Shown: one piece after another, positions 33,547 through 43,412 of the stretch
How the letters are laid out: each line of letters starts with the position of its first letter
Position numbering within the stretch: position 1 is the first letter of the stretch
Assembly: GCA_940747215.1 (NCBI GenBank)
Contig: CALNWS010000001.1
Span: 1 to 64,000, forward strand
DNA from: an uncultured Paraburkholderia sp.
GTDB taxonomy: Bacteria > Pseudomonadota > Gammaproteobacteria > Burkholderiales > Burkholderiaceae
Reading direction: 5' to 3'
DNA: 64,000 nt
The notes under the pieces: generated by a model
Database searches by the model: none
The model's input: only the letters and a program-made list of their open reading frames with translations
What the model was told of the DNA's origin: nothing
Program-made: the position numbers and the translations under genes

Positions 33547-34317
33547 ATGAGCAACCTGAATTCACAAACCGTCCTGAGCGTCCACCACTGGACCGATACG
33601 CTTTTCAGCTTTACCTGCACGCGCGACCCGGGGTTCCGCTTCAAAAACGGCCAGTTCACGATGGTGGGCCTCGAAGTCGAAGGCAAGCCGCTGATCCGCG
33701 CCTACAGCCTCGCGAGTGCGAACTATGAAGAGCACCTCGAATTCCTGAGCATCAAGGTGCAGGACGGTCCGCTTACGTCGCGTCTGCAGCATCTGAAAGT
33801 TGGCGACGAAGTGCTGATCGGCAAGAAGCCGGTGGGCACGCTGGTGGCCGACAATCTGCTGCCGGACAAGACGCTGTGGCTGCTGTCCACGGGCACGGGC
33901 CTCGCGCCGTTCATGTCGATCATTAAAGATCCTGACATTTACGACCGCTACGAGCGCGTGGTGCTCACGCACACCTGCCGTTTCGTCGACGAACTCGCGT
34001 ACAAGGAATACATCACCGACCACCTGCCGGCGCATGAGCACCTCGGCGAACTGGTGCAGGAAAAGCTGCTGTATTACCCGACGGTCACTCGCGAAGCGTT
34101 CCAGAACCGCGGCCGCATCACCGAACTCATCGAAACCGAAAAGCTGTTCGCCGACCTCGGCGTGCCCGGCTTCTCGCTCGAAAACGACCGCATCATGCTC
34201 TGCGGCAGCCCGCACATGCTGCGCGACACGCGCAAGCTGCTCGACGACCTAGGCTTCCAGGAAGGCAGCAATAACCAGCCCGGTCACTACATGGTCGAAA
34301 AGGCGTTCGTGGGTTAA
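33547..34317 (+). CDS. fpr: Ferredoxin/flavodoxin-NADP+ reductase
   Basis: Fpr is a soluble FAD enzyme that transfers electrons between NADPH and ferredoxin or flavodoxin. The 256-residue frame starts MSNLNSQTVLSVHHWTDTLF. It shows the FAD-binding RAYSLASANYEEHLEF (RxYS), the phosphate-binding LSTGTGLAPFMSII of the NADP domain, and LCGSPHMLRDTRKLL. It ends FQEGSNNQPGHYMVEKAFVG, the typical Burkholderia/Pseudomonas C-terminus. The ATG at 33547 begins the conserved region. It is intact, followed by a strong terminator, and stands alone among relics, so redox supply seems to be retained. Confidence 0.93.
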   Translation: MSNLNSQTVLSVHHWTDTLFSFTCTRDPGFRFKNGQFTMVGLEVEGKPLIRAYSLASANYEEHLEFLSIKVQDGPLTSRLQHLKVGDEVLIGKKPVGTLVADNLLPDKTLWLLSTGTGLAPFMSIIKDPDIYDRYERVVLTHTCRFVDELAYKEYITDHLPAHEHLGELVQEKLLYYPTVTREAFQNRGRITELIETEKLFADLGVPGFSLENDRIMLCGSPHMLRDTRKLLDDLGFQEGSNNQPGHYMVEKAFVG

Positions 34318-34357
34318 ACCGCACGCACTTCATCGCGGCGCATGCCGCGAGAAAAAC

Positions 34358-34389
34358 GAAAAGGAGCCTTTCGGCTCCTTTCTTTTTTA
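34358..34389 (+). terminator. Rho-independent terminator after fpr
   Basis: AAAGGAGCC TTTC GGCTCCTTT is followed by CTTTTTT. It lies 40 bp after the fpr stop. Confidence 0.9.
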
Positions 34390-34420
34390 TTTGCGTCGTT
34401 ACATTATTTGCGTCGTTACA
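34387..34420. repeat. 17-bp perfect tandem duplication
   Basis: TTATTTGCGTCGTTACA is repeated head to tail (34387-34403, 34404-34420) immediately after the fpr terminator. The remaining gap up to 34775 is AT-rich and shows no gene; it should carry the promoter of the following histidine kinase remnant. Confidence 0.85.
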
Positions 34421-34775
34421 ATTTGGTGCGAATAAACTGACATCTGACGTAGATATTCTTCCTACAAATCATTCGACACAAATCATCAACTGTTGCATGA
34501 AATGTCAGCGCTAACCATTGGTATCACTGCATTTTTCTTTAATTGAGATATGATCGTGGCGCACGATTCATCATATTGCGATACCTGACTTCGCTTGAAG
34601 TTCGTGTTACTGATTGTAAATTTCGTTACGCCTACGCGTAGCGACCAGCTGCTCGCGTTCCGTTACGTGGCGGCTCGCACCTGGAGGCTAGAGACCCGCC
34701 ATGTGTTCTTTCGTCTTCGCGCCGATGCGTACCCGTCCCGCTGTCCACACTGTTCGCTTCCTGAGAGGGAAAGTC

Positions 34776-35660
34776 ATGGATACGCCGACTGTCGCCCCCT
34801 TCACCGCGAATATCGCGCTGCCGCCCGCAATCGAGGCCACGAGCGCTTGCGCCGCGCCCGCTTCCGCCGCCGAGCGGAAGCTTGCACGTCTGCGCGCGCG
34901 GGTCCGGCAACTGTCGGCGGAACTGGTACAGGTGCAGGAGGCGGCTTGCCGCTACGTCGCACGCGAGTTGCACGACGGCGTAGGCGCCGAATTGACCGCG
35001 ACGCGCTTCGCGCTCGCGGGCGTGGAAACCTGGCTTCCCGCCGATGCGCCCGCGCAATGCGCAAACGCACTTGCGGTGGCAAACTTCTCGCTCGACGCGG
35101 TGTGCGCCGCGAGCCGCTAGGCGGTCGCCGAACTGCACGCGCCGTCGCTGGAAGCGTGCAGTTCGGCGCGTTCGCGCAATAGACCGGCGACTTCGCCGCC
35201 CGCACGCAACTGCGCACGAGTTTCGTGTGCGCCGCCGACATTAGCCTCACCCGCCTTCCCGCCGAAGCCGCGCTCGCCATATTCCGCGTCGCACAGGAGG
35301 CGCTCAACAACATCGCCAAGCACGCGCGCGCCGAATCCGCGGACGTGCGCATCGAAACCAGCCGCCGTCATCTGACGGTGATCATGGCCGACGACGGCAT
35401 CGGCGTGTCGCGCAGCGCCCGCAACCGGCGCGGCCATTTCGGCCTGAGCGGTATGCAGGCGCGGTGCACCGCGTTCGACGGCACGCTGCGCGTGAGCGCA
35501 CGGCACGCCGTCACGCGTCAGGCGGAAAGCGGGCAAGGCAGCACGCGGCACGCTCGTGTGCGTCCGTTTCGCGTGGGACGCGATGCTCGCCGATGCAGGC
35601 GGCGTCGAGAGTCTGGAAAACGTCTCCCGCAGCGCGCGCGGCGTTCGCTGCTGCAATCGT
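34776..35660 (+). pseudogene. NarX/UhpB-type sensor histidine kinase, broken
   Basis: From MDTPTVAPFTANIALPP (ribosome site GAGAGGGAAAG) the frame includes a HisKA_3 dimerisation helix with the phospho-acceptor His in ACRYVARELHDGVGAELTATR. A TAG at 35118-35120 follows SR and precedes AVAELHAPSLEA. After frameshifts the HATPase reads FRVAQEALNNIAKHARAESADVRIE, then ADDGIGV and GHFGLSGM. The gene lies directly before a NarL-type response regulator. Periplasmic sensing regions are not evident, so it may have been a cytoplasmic sensor. It is non-functional. Confidence 0.75.
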
Positions 35661-35672
35661 GAGCACGCTGTC

Positions 35673-36282
35673 ATGAGTCTGCACATTCTGCTCGCCGACG
35701 ATCACGCCGTGGTTCGCCAATTGCTGATCGACCGGGGCGTCGCACGCGAAGTGACGGAAGCGCAAACCGGCGGCGAAGCGCTAGAAGCCGTCACGCGTCA
35801 CAACTACGAAGTCGTGCTGCTCGACATTTCGCTGCCCGACATGAACGGCACTGAAGTTCTGAAGCGGCTCAAGCGCAAGGCGCCGCGCGCCGCCGTGCTG
35901 ATGTTCTCGATGTACCGCGAAGATCAGTACGCCGTGCGCGCGCTGAAGGCCGGCGCGGCGGGCTATCTGTCGAAAACGGTCGACGCCGCGCAGATGATCT
36001 CAGCGATCCAGCAGGTCGCGATGGGCCGCAAATACGTGAGCCCGGCGATGGCCGAAGCGCTCGCCGACTACGTTTCCTTCGACGGCGAACAGTTGCCGCA
36101 CGAAAAGCTCTCCGACCGCGAATACCAGACGCTGTGCATGCTCGCGTCGGGCAAGCGGCTTACCTACATTGCCGCGACGCTGTCGCTCTCGGTGAAAGAT
36201 GAAGCTGCGCAATAACGCCGAACTTACCTTCTACGTGATGAGCAACCGGCTCGTCGATCTGAATCCGGCCATGGCCGGCTGA
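35673..36282 (+). pseudogene. NarL/FixJ-type response regulator, DNA-binding domain destroyed
   Basis: The receiver domain starts MSLHILLADDHAVVRQ, with the phospho-acceptor in VVLLDISLPDMNG and the conserved Lys in AGYLSKTVDA. A few residues appear missing after VVRQ. The LuxR-type HTH starts correctly (EKLSDREYQTLCMLASGKRLTYIAATLSLSVK) but then jumps to a stop at 36213-36215. The expected last helix MKLRNNAELTFYVMSNRLVD is present in another frame and ends at TGA 36280-36282. About 15 residues covering the recognition helix are deleted. A truncated receiver-only protein (180 residues) could still be made. Confidence 0.75.
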
Positions 36283-36589
36283 GGTTTCGCCCTAGCGATT
36301 CCGCTCGCCTCGGCACCGGTCCACGAGCCGCCTCGCGGGGTCGCCTCGACCAGCCGCGCCATGTGGCGATTCCCGCCTTTTTCAGTCGCCCGACGCGAAA
36401 ATCCTCCTGGTACTACGCGCCCAAAGCAAGAACACATCGCCGGACGCCCTGTGCGACGGGCTCTTTTGTCCGGCCCGCGAGTCGGGAAATGTGCGTCCCA
36501 AAAAGTTACATTGGCGTGCTTCCGTTAAAATCGGAGTTTCCTCGACATTCGGCGCGCAACACGCGTGCACTACTGGAGACCCACCGCCA

Positions 36590-37981
36590 ATGTCCCTGTT
36601 CCGCAAGAAGAGCGTCGAGCACATGATCGCCGCAAGTGCTCAGAACGCCGGTTTGAAGAAAGCGCTCGGCGCGCTCGATCTCACTTTCCTTGGTGTCGGC
36701 GCCATCATCGGCACCGGCATTTTCGTGCTGACCGGCACGGGCGCCGTTCAGGCCGGCCCGGCGCTGATGGTCTCGTTCCTGATCGCCGCCGTAGCCTGCG
36801 GTTTCGCGGCGCTCGCATACGCCGAGTTCGCGTCCACCATTCCGGTCGCGGGCTCCATCTACACGTATTCGTACGCCACGCTCGGCGAACTGGCCGCGTG
36901 GATCATCGGCTGGGACCTGATGCTGGAATACGGGCTGGCGACGTCGGCGGTGTCGGTGGGCTGGTCGGGCTATCTGCAATCCTTGCTGTCGGGCTTCGGC
37001 GTTTCGCTGCCAGTCGCGCTCACCGCCGCGCCCGGCGCCTTGCTGGGCCATCACACGCTCTTCAACCTGCCCGCCTTCCTCGTGATGATGGCGATTACCG
37101 CGCTGCTGTCGGTCGGCATTCGCGAATCGGCGCGCATAAACAACATCATGGTGGCCATCAAGGTGACGGTGGTGCTGCTCGTGATCGGCGTGGGCGTGTT
37201 CCACGTCACACCGGCGAACTGGCATCCGTTCATGCCGAACGGCTGGAACGGCGTGTTCGGCGCGGCGGCTGTGATGTTCTTCGCGTTCATCGGCTTCGAC
37301 TCGGTTTCGTCCGCGGCGGAAGAAGTGAAAAATCCGAAGCGCGATCTGCCGGTCGGCATCATCGCGTCGCTCGGTGTCTGCGCGGTGCTGTATGTCGCGG
37401 TGGCGACGGTGGTGACGGGCATCGTGCCGTCGGCGCAATTCGCGAACATTTCGCATCCGGTCTCGTACGCGCTGCAGGTGGCGGGACAAACGTGGGTGGC
37501 CGGCTTTATCGACCTCGGCGCCGTGCTCGGCATGCTCACGGTGATTCTGGTGATGGCGTATGGCCAGACGCGCGTGATCTTCGCGATGTCGCGTGACGGC
37601 CTGTTGCCCGCGCAACTCTCGAAGGTGCATCCGAAGTTCGCCACGCCATCCTTCACGACGTGGCTCGTGGGCATTTTCTTCGGCCTGATCGGCGCGCTGG
37701 TGCCGCTGAACGTGCTGGCCGAGCTAATCAACATCGGCACGCTCGCTGCGTTCTCGATGGTATCGATTGCGGTTCTCGTCCTGCGCAAGACGCATCCTGA
37801 ATTGCCGCGCGCGTTCCGCTGCCCGGGCGTGCCGGGCGTGCCGGTGCTGGCGGTCGCTTCGTGTCTTTTCCTGATGGTGAATCTTCAGGTTGTCACGTGG
37901 GTCGCTTTTGTCATCTGGCTGGTGATCGGCATGGTGATTTACTTCGGCTACTCGCGTCGTCATTCGAAGCTGGCGAACTAA
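36590..37981 (+). CDS. APC-family amino acid permease (YfnA/CAT-like)
   Basis: The intact frame of 463 residues starts MSLFRKKSVEHMIAASAQ. It has about 12 transmembrane helices and the APC hallmark LGVGAIIGTGIFVLTGTGA in TM1, followed by GPALMVSFLIAAVACGFAALAYAEFAS. FFAFIGFDSVSSAAEEVKNPKRDLP matches TM6 and the conserved E-E-x-x-N-P loop of cationic amino acid transporters. The C-terminus is short and cytoplasmic (FGYSRRHSKLAN). The substrate cannot be assigned from sequence alone; basic or branched amino acids are common for this group. It is preserved among decayed genes, so amino acid import may matter to the cell. Confidence 0.9.
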   Translation: MSLFRKKSVEHMIAASAQNAGLKKALGALDLTFLGVGAIIGTGIFVLTGTGAVQAGPALMVSFLIAAVACGFAALAYAEFASTIPVAGSIYTYSYATLGELAAWIIGWDLMLEYGLATSAVSVGWSGYLQSLLSGFGVSLPVALTAAPGALLGHHTLFNLPAFLVMMAITALLSVGIRESARINNIMVAIKVTVVLLVIGVGVFHVTPANWHPFMPNGWNGVFGAAAVMFFAFIGFDSVSSAAEEVKNPKRDLPVGIIASLGVCAVLYVAVATVVTGIVPSAQFANISHPVSYALQVAGQTWVAGFIDLGAVLGMLTVILVMAYGQTRVIFAMSRDGLLPAQLSKVHPKFATPSFTTWLVGIFFGLIGALVPLNVLAELINIGTLAAFSMVSIAVLVLRKTHPELPRAFRCPGVPGVPVLAVASCLFLMVNLQVVTWVAFVIWLVIGMVIYFGYSRRHSKLAN

Positions 37982-38109
37982 TCTCACCGATTGCTTCAAC
38001 GGCATCGGTTTGCATGAACAGGTGGGCGGCTGCGTGCTGCAGTCGAGAGAGGAATTGAGCGCGGCGGTGAAGTGGGAGCCGCAACGCGGATAAGCGCGCG
38101 CGATTCGCT

Positions 38110-38907
38110 TCACTCCACACGCAAACGCGCCATATAAGGCAAATGATCCGACAGCCACGCGGTTTCCTGCGTGGGCTGAATCCACTCCACGGGTTGCATG
38201 CCGCGCACGAACATCTTGTCGAGCGCGAGTGCCGGCGAGAACGCCGGGAACGTGCGACCCGATTCGCCGAGCAGCGTGGCCACTTCCTGCAGGCTATGCT
38301 CGCCGAATAAAGGCACCGAGTCGTTGCGCCAATCGTTGAAGTCACCGGCTAGAACCAGCGGACCTTCGGGCGCTTCCTTCGCGATCCAGTGCGCGATCCA
38401 GTTCATCTGACGCAAGCGCGCCGAGCGCGTGAGCGCGAGATGCGCGCATAGCAGCGTGACCGAGTAACCCCCGAACGTGGCGCGCGTGACCAGCAGGCCG
38501 CGCTTTTCGAAGCGGTGCGCCGAGATGTCCCAGCGTCCGCCGAGATCGAGCGGATGCGGCGACAGAATCGCATTGCCATGCCTCCACGACGATTTGAACA
38601 CGTTCGGACCGAGCGCGATTTCGAGTTCCAGCGCTCGCGCGATTTCCGTGGCTTGGCAATGCCAGACATCATTCAAAGGATCGCCGAGCGGTGCGCCGAA
38701 GCTGCTCGCCAGAACCGGCGACGGCATGCGCCGCGCCATCGCTTCCTGTAAAAAATACGCGTCTGCATGCGTGGACTGAACCCAGCGTTGCATGGCCTGC
38801 CACCCCTGGAAACCAAGCGACGTCCGGCCTTTATGCAGATTCCAGCTCACCGCTACGAAATCTTTGGGCGCAGTGCTTTCGCGGATCAATTCTTCGGGGT
38901 TTCTCAT
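38110..38907 (-). CDS. Endonuclease/exonuclease/phosphatase family protein
   Basis: The 265-residue frame starts at the ATG at 38907 (MRNPEELIRESTAPKDF). It carries the EEP fold motifs: FVAVSWNLHKGR (metal-binding Asn), a catalytic Glu in DAYFLQEAM, LLCAHLAL (His), VLAGDFNDWRND (Asp/Asn), and AWLSDHLPYMARLRVE with the final Asp-His pair. These residues form the Mg2+-dependent active site of DNase I-like nucleases and phosphatases. The substrate is unknown. The frame extends to 39093 without a better start. No signal peptide is seen. Confidence 0.85.
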   Translation of the reverse strand: MRNPEELIRESTAPKDFVAVSWNLHKGRTSLGFQGWQAMQRWVQSTHADAYFLQEAMARRMPSPVLASSFGAPLGDPLNDVWHCQATEIARALELEIALGPNVFKSSWRHGNAILSPHPLDLGGRWDISAHRFEKRGLLVTRATFGGYSVTLLCAHLALTRSARLRQMNWIAHWIAKEAPEGPLVLAGDFNDWRNDSVPLFGEHSLQEVATLLGESGRTFPAFSPALALDKMFVRGMQPVEWIQPTQETAWLSDHLPYMARLRVE

Positions 38908-39011
38908 GCCGCGTGGTCCACGTGTTCTGTTTGAGGGCTTCAGTTGTTCGCGTGTCGTTCGCGTCGTTGGCTTCGCTTCACCGGCTTCGTTGCCGTGATT
39001 CAGTGGCTGTG

Positions 39012-39506
39012 TCAGCTTGCTCCGCTCGTCAAACCCGCACGCACGCGGTAGACTAGGTTGGGGTTCTTGTCGACTATGGTCCAACTCGTCCACTGGCCCG
39101 GCTCCACTTTCAGACCCGGATGACTCGCGCTCACCTGACGCGGTTGCGGCGGCAACTTGCAGCCGGTGTCGGTCTGGCGTGCAATGTCTTCCTCGAACGT
39201 TTCCTGCGCTTCGATGGAGAGCGTGACACCGCTTGCGTCCGCCTGCAGCGGCGAAACGGTGAGCGTGCGCGCGAGGTCGATGTTGCCGCCCGACTGATCT
39301 TTGCAGCCGACGTTATGTTGCACCATCTTGTGATGCGTATCCGTGCGCGCCTAGCCGAACGTTGTCGTGCCTTCGAAAGAATCAATCTGCTGACCGTCGT
39401 GCATCACCTGCAATTGCCATTGAACGACCTGTGGCGCCGACGGTTGTTGTGCACGCGCAATCAACGAAGTGCCGAGCAGCAAGGCCGCGATACTGGTTTT
39501 CCACAC
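39012..39506 (-). pseudogene. Putative exported protein, single in-frame TAG
   Basis: A GTG at 39506 behind a GGAG site opens VWKTSIAALLLGTSLIARA|QQPS, a clean signal peptide. The same frame continues to FEGTTTFG, a TAG at 39351-39353, then ARTDTHHKMVQHNVGCKDQ and onward to the TGA at 39012 (about 164 residues). Two cysteines (VGCKD and TGCKLPP) could form a disulphide in the periplasm. The frame has no indel, so a single CAG-to-TAG change would explain it. I do not recognise the family. Confidence 0.6.
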
Positions 39507-39785
39507 AAGAGAAATCTCCGGTTACTGCTTCCGGCCGAGTGATCAGACGGCCATCTTACGCCTGATAAGCGGAACGCATTTCTGACACTTCAAACGGGGC
39601 CGGGTTCAGCAACAATGCATTTCAGTTGGGGCTGGGAATCGTCGAAAACAACCCGTTGTGAGCAGCAGAGGCGCACGACTGCTGGCTTGCACGTGAATGT
39701 GTCTCGCTAACACTGGACTTGAAACGGTGCCCGACAGGTGCCGCCACAGCAGGACCAGTCAGACGGGGTGAGCCATGCAACAGCA

Positions 39786-40750
39786 ATGTTGAAACAGGAA
39801 ATCGCAGTTGCGTCTTTCAGCCGTGTGTACGATCTCGATCAGGTCGAAACTGCATTGAACGATCTCGGCGAAGGCGCGAACGACGCGCTGCGTACCACAT
39901 ACGAAAAAATGCTCAAAACCGGCAACATGCGCCTTTTGCGTGAAGCCGAACCGCATGCCGTCGATCGACGATCTGATCGACGCGCTCCCCAAATTTTCCG
40001 CGCCGCTCGACGACATCCATAAGCAGATTGCCTTGTGTCTCGAAACCGAGGACAGACTCGAACTCATGCCGATTCTGTTACTCGGCGACCCCGGCATCGG
40101 CAAGACCACTTTGCGAAGCAGTTAGCGCGCCTGCTCGGCACGGCGTATCAATACGTGGCGATGAATTCGCTCACGGCGGGCTGGATTCTGTCGGGCGCTC
40201 CGTCACAATGGAAGAACGCGAAGCTGGGCAAAGTGTTCGACGCGCTTGTGAACGACAGCTATGCGAACCTAGTGATTGCCGTCGACGAAATCGACAAGGC
40301 GACGGGCGACTCCCAATACGATCCGCTCGGTGCGCTGTACGCGCTGCTAGAGCACGACACGGCGCAGAGTTTCATCGACGAGCTCGCGGAAATTCCGATC
40401 AACGCAGGTCATGTGATCTGGATCGCGACCGCCAACGACGAGCGTTCGATTCCCGAGCCGATTCTGAACCGCATGAACGTGTACGAAATCCCCGCGCCGG
40501 ACCACGACGGCGCGCGCCGCATCGCGCAGGCGATTTATCACGAGATCCGTTCTGCGCATAACTGGGGCTGCGTTTTCCGGAGCTGCTGGGCGAACCGGCG
40601 CTCGACGTGCTGACGCAGGCATCGCCGAGAGAAATGCGCAGGGCGAGGCTGAACGGCTTCGGCTCGGCACGAATCGACGGACGCGATCATATCGACACGG
40701 GCGATATCCGGTTGGATTTCGGAAACCGGCGAAAAACGATTGGTTTTTAA
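39786..40750 (+). pseudogene. AAA+ ATPase (MoxR/Lon-like AAA module), frameshifted
   Basis: MLKQEIAVASFSRVYDLDQVE begins the protein. After a frame change near 39940 comes MPSIDDLIDALPKFSAPLDDI and the Walker A LLLGDPGIGKTT. A second frameshift at about 40112 leads to YVAMNSLTAGWILSGAPSQWKNAKLG, Walker B LVIAVDEIDKA and sensor-1 VIWIATANDERSIPEPILNRM. A third at about 40565 leads to LLGEPALDVLTQASPREMRRA and the end KTIGF. The ATPase core order resembles the ATP-dependent protease-type AAA module. A terminator follows. It is non-functional. Confidence 0.7.
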
Positions 40751-40783
40751 GCTTTTTTGCCTATTTTCGCCCGCTTTTTGTCA

Positions 40784-40809
40784 AAATTCCGCCTTTGGGC
40801 GGAGTTTTT
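40784..40809 (+). terminator. Candidate terminator after the AAA ATPase remnant
   Basis: The hairpin CCGCC TTTG GGCGG is followed by AGTTTTTAT. Confidence 0.65.
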
Positions 40810-41010
40810 ATCGGCTAAAAGTGCCGATTTTTACTATCTGGCGAAGTGAATGCCACGACAACTGTTGCTATTTCTGAGATGGTAAGCTGTTTTCAATCTT
40901 TCTGTATTTTCGATAGATGTGGAGTATACTGATTTGAACCGTTGCACGACGCGCTGGCGTCATCCGCAACAACCTTCATTTCATGTTTCACGACATTGGA
41001 CGACACGATC

Positions 41011-41230
41011 ATGAGAACCGCTTCTGCCGCATTGCTCTTTTCGGGCCACCCAGACATCGCCGGCTCGTGCCGGTAGCGACAACGCCGCCACGGTGAGCCG
41101 TCCGCAAGTACAAGCTTCCAATTCAACCGACGACGCCATTCGCACGCAAATCTAGGCGGAACTGGCGATCGTTTCACGCGGCGCGTTCGGTACGCGCGAC
41201 TAAGGCCGCGAAATCCGCGCGGTAGTCCTC
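41011..41230 (+). pseudogene. Possible small exported protein relic
   Basis: MRTASAALLFSG looks like the start of a signal peptide. A shifted frame reads [48 protein letters not shown]. The stops and frame change argue for a decayed secreted protein of roughly 70 residues. I cannot assign a family. The rest of the gap (40810-41571) shows only a GCGCTCC/GGAGCGC hairpin near 41260 and no further gene. Confidence 0.3.
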
Positions 41231-41571
41231 GCATTAGTCTCCTTTCCTGAAAGGGAATCGGCGCGCTCCATCGACGGAGCGCAATGAGCTTCCCGCTGCG
41301 AAGCTCTGCGGCGTACACTGATCCCGTCCGGCTGAATTGCGCGTCAGTCCGCTCGACACACAATGCCCGCTGTCCTTTCCGGCTGCAGGCATTTCTGTCT
41401 GCGCGTGATCGCACAACCTGGCCGGCGGGTGCGAAACCGTGGGTTTCCGGCTTCGCGAAGACGGATGCGTTCGGCAGCGAGCAGTATTGCGCAATTGGCG
41501 CCCGCATCCTGCCTTCAACTCCATCGGGTCAACGAGGCAGCGCGCGGCGAGACAGGCCGCGTCAAGGCGAC

Positions 41572-42611
41572 ATGAACCAAATCGAATGTGTGGTGATCGG
41601 CGCGGGCGTAGTCGGTCTTGCGGTGACGCGCGGCCGCGAAGTGATCGTGCTGGAAGCGGCCGAGGCGATCGGCGTGGGTACGAGTTCGCGCAATAGCGAA
41701 GTTATCCACGCGGGCCCCTACTATCCGCGCGGTTCGCTCAAGGCGACGCTTTGCGTACGAGGCCGCGAGATGCTGTACGACTACTGCGCCGAGCGCAACG
41801 TGCCGCATTCGCGCTGCGGCAAACTGCTCGTCGCGACGTCGCGCAACCAGATTCCGCAGCTCGAAAGCATCATGGCGAAGGGGCGCGAAAACGGCGTGCT
41901 CGACCTCATGCGCATTACCGGCGACCAAGCGCAAGCGCTCGAATCGGCGCTCGAATGTGTGGAGGCCGTGTTCTCGCCGCAGACGGACATCGTCGATAGT
42001 CATCAACTGATGCTCGCGCTTCAGGGCGACGCCGAACGCGACGGCGCTCTGTATGTGCGTCACGCGCCGGTCGAAGCGATCGAGGCGAGCAACAACCGCT
42101 TCGTGATCAACGTGGGCGGCGACGTGCCGACGACGATCAGCGCGGCCTGCGTGATCAACAGCGCGGGTTTGTATGCGAACGCACTCGCGCGCAGCATCCG
42201 TGGACTCGACGCGCGGCAACTACTTCAGCATCTCGGGACGCGCGCCGTTCAGCCACCTCATTTATTCCATGCCGAACGAAGCCAGACTCGGCGTGCATCT
42301 CACGATCGATCTCGGCGGGCAGGCGCGCTTCGGTCCCGACGTCGAATGGGTCGACGCGATCAATTATGACGTCGATCCGCAGCGCGCCGAATCACTGGCC
42401 CGCGCTTCCGGATCACGCATTGCAGCCGGCATACGCAGGCATTCGTCCGAAGCTGTCGGGACCCGGCGAGCACGCCGCCGACTTCGTGATTCAGGGACCT
42501 GCCGCGCACGGCGTGCGTGGACTCGTGAATCTGTTCGGTATCGAGTCGCTTGGACTGACGGCATCGCTTGCGATCGCGCAACGCGTGTGCGAAGTGAGCG
42601 GACGTCTCTAG
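41572..42611 (+). pseudogene. FAD-dependent oxidoreductase (L-2-hydroxyglutarate dehydrogenase-like), broken
   Basis: [18 protein letters not shown] is a Rossmann GxGxxG start for FAD. It jumps to [27 protein letters not shown], lacking the five or six residues (x-L-A-x-x-G) normally between them. [13 protein letters not shown] is diagnostic of LhgO-type enzymes. The frame is intact to about 42220. The continuation [30 protein letters not shown]-like sequence and then [32 protein letters not shown] lie in two other frames. The TAG at 42609-42611 after VSGRL appears to be the natural stop. Confidence 0.7.
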
Positions 42612-42840
42612 TTGCACTAACGCAGCGCGCAATGAAGCGCGCGATGCAACGTTGAACGACAGCGCGCTCCGTGCACTCGATGCAAGTGATTCGCATCTGG
42701 CCGCTGCATATCGACGCGGCTTAGTACCAATTCGGTTATCTCTATCATTTGGACCGTCACGCGCGCCGGCTTCGTTGCTATCCTTGGGGACCGCTGTCAC
42801 CAGAACGGCGATCAGTTCAATATAAATGGAGCGAGTCCTC

Positions 42841-43156
42841 ATGAAATCTTCCCGTCTTACATTCTTGATCACCAGCATCGGTGTGGCCTCGACGTTCGCA
42901 CTCTCGCGACAGGCATTCGCAGACGCACTGAAGGTCGCTGAAACCGAATCCGACCGCACAGGCCCTCGGCTATAAAGCCGACGCGAGCAAAGTCGACAAG
43001 GCGAAGTTCGCAAAATATGCAGCGGACCAGGATTGCGGCAACTGCAGCTTCTATCAAGGCAAGCGACCCGTACGCGAACTGTCCGATTTCGCACAGGCAA
43101 GCAGGTGGCGAGCAAAGGCTGGTGCAGCGCATATAACAAGAAACAAGAAGGCCTGA
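42841..43156 (+). pseudogene. High-potential iron-sulfur protein (HiPIP), broken
   Basis: MKSSRLTFLITSIGVASTFALSRQAFA is a signal peptide. After a frame change come LGYKADASKVDKAKFAKYAADQDCGNCSFYQGK (first two cluster cysteines), SDPYANCPI (third) and KGWCSAYNKK (fourth), in three different frames. A 7-bp direct duplication (ACAAGAA, 43136-43142 and 43143-43149) is one of the frame-breaking events, just before the natural AAGGCCTGA end. HiPIPs are periplasmic [4Fe-4S] electron carriers of about 100 residues. The gene is dead. Confidence 0.75.
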
Positions 43157-43412
43157 AGCTGTATTCTCCGCGTGCACAATTCGTGTCGCGCAAAATGCGC
43201 CGCAACATCGCGGCGCGACAATCCGCATGTTTCCATTGAGGCGTTTGCCGCCGCGCGCGGCCAATGCCTTTTTGCTGCTTGAAAACGTACGAAGCGCTCT
43301 TTACACTCGAATGCGATTGCTGCAGCTAACGTGATTTCATCGCGTGCGCGCCTGTGCAGAGGCACGCCGAAAAAGCCGTACCACGGAACATTTTTGCCAG
43401 TTGGAGATTCGA

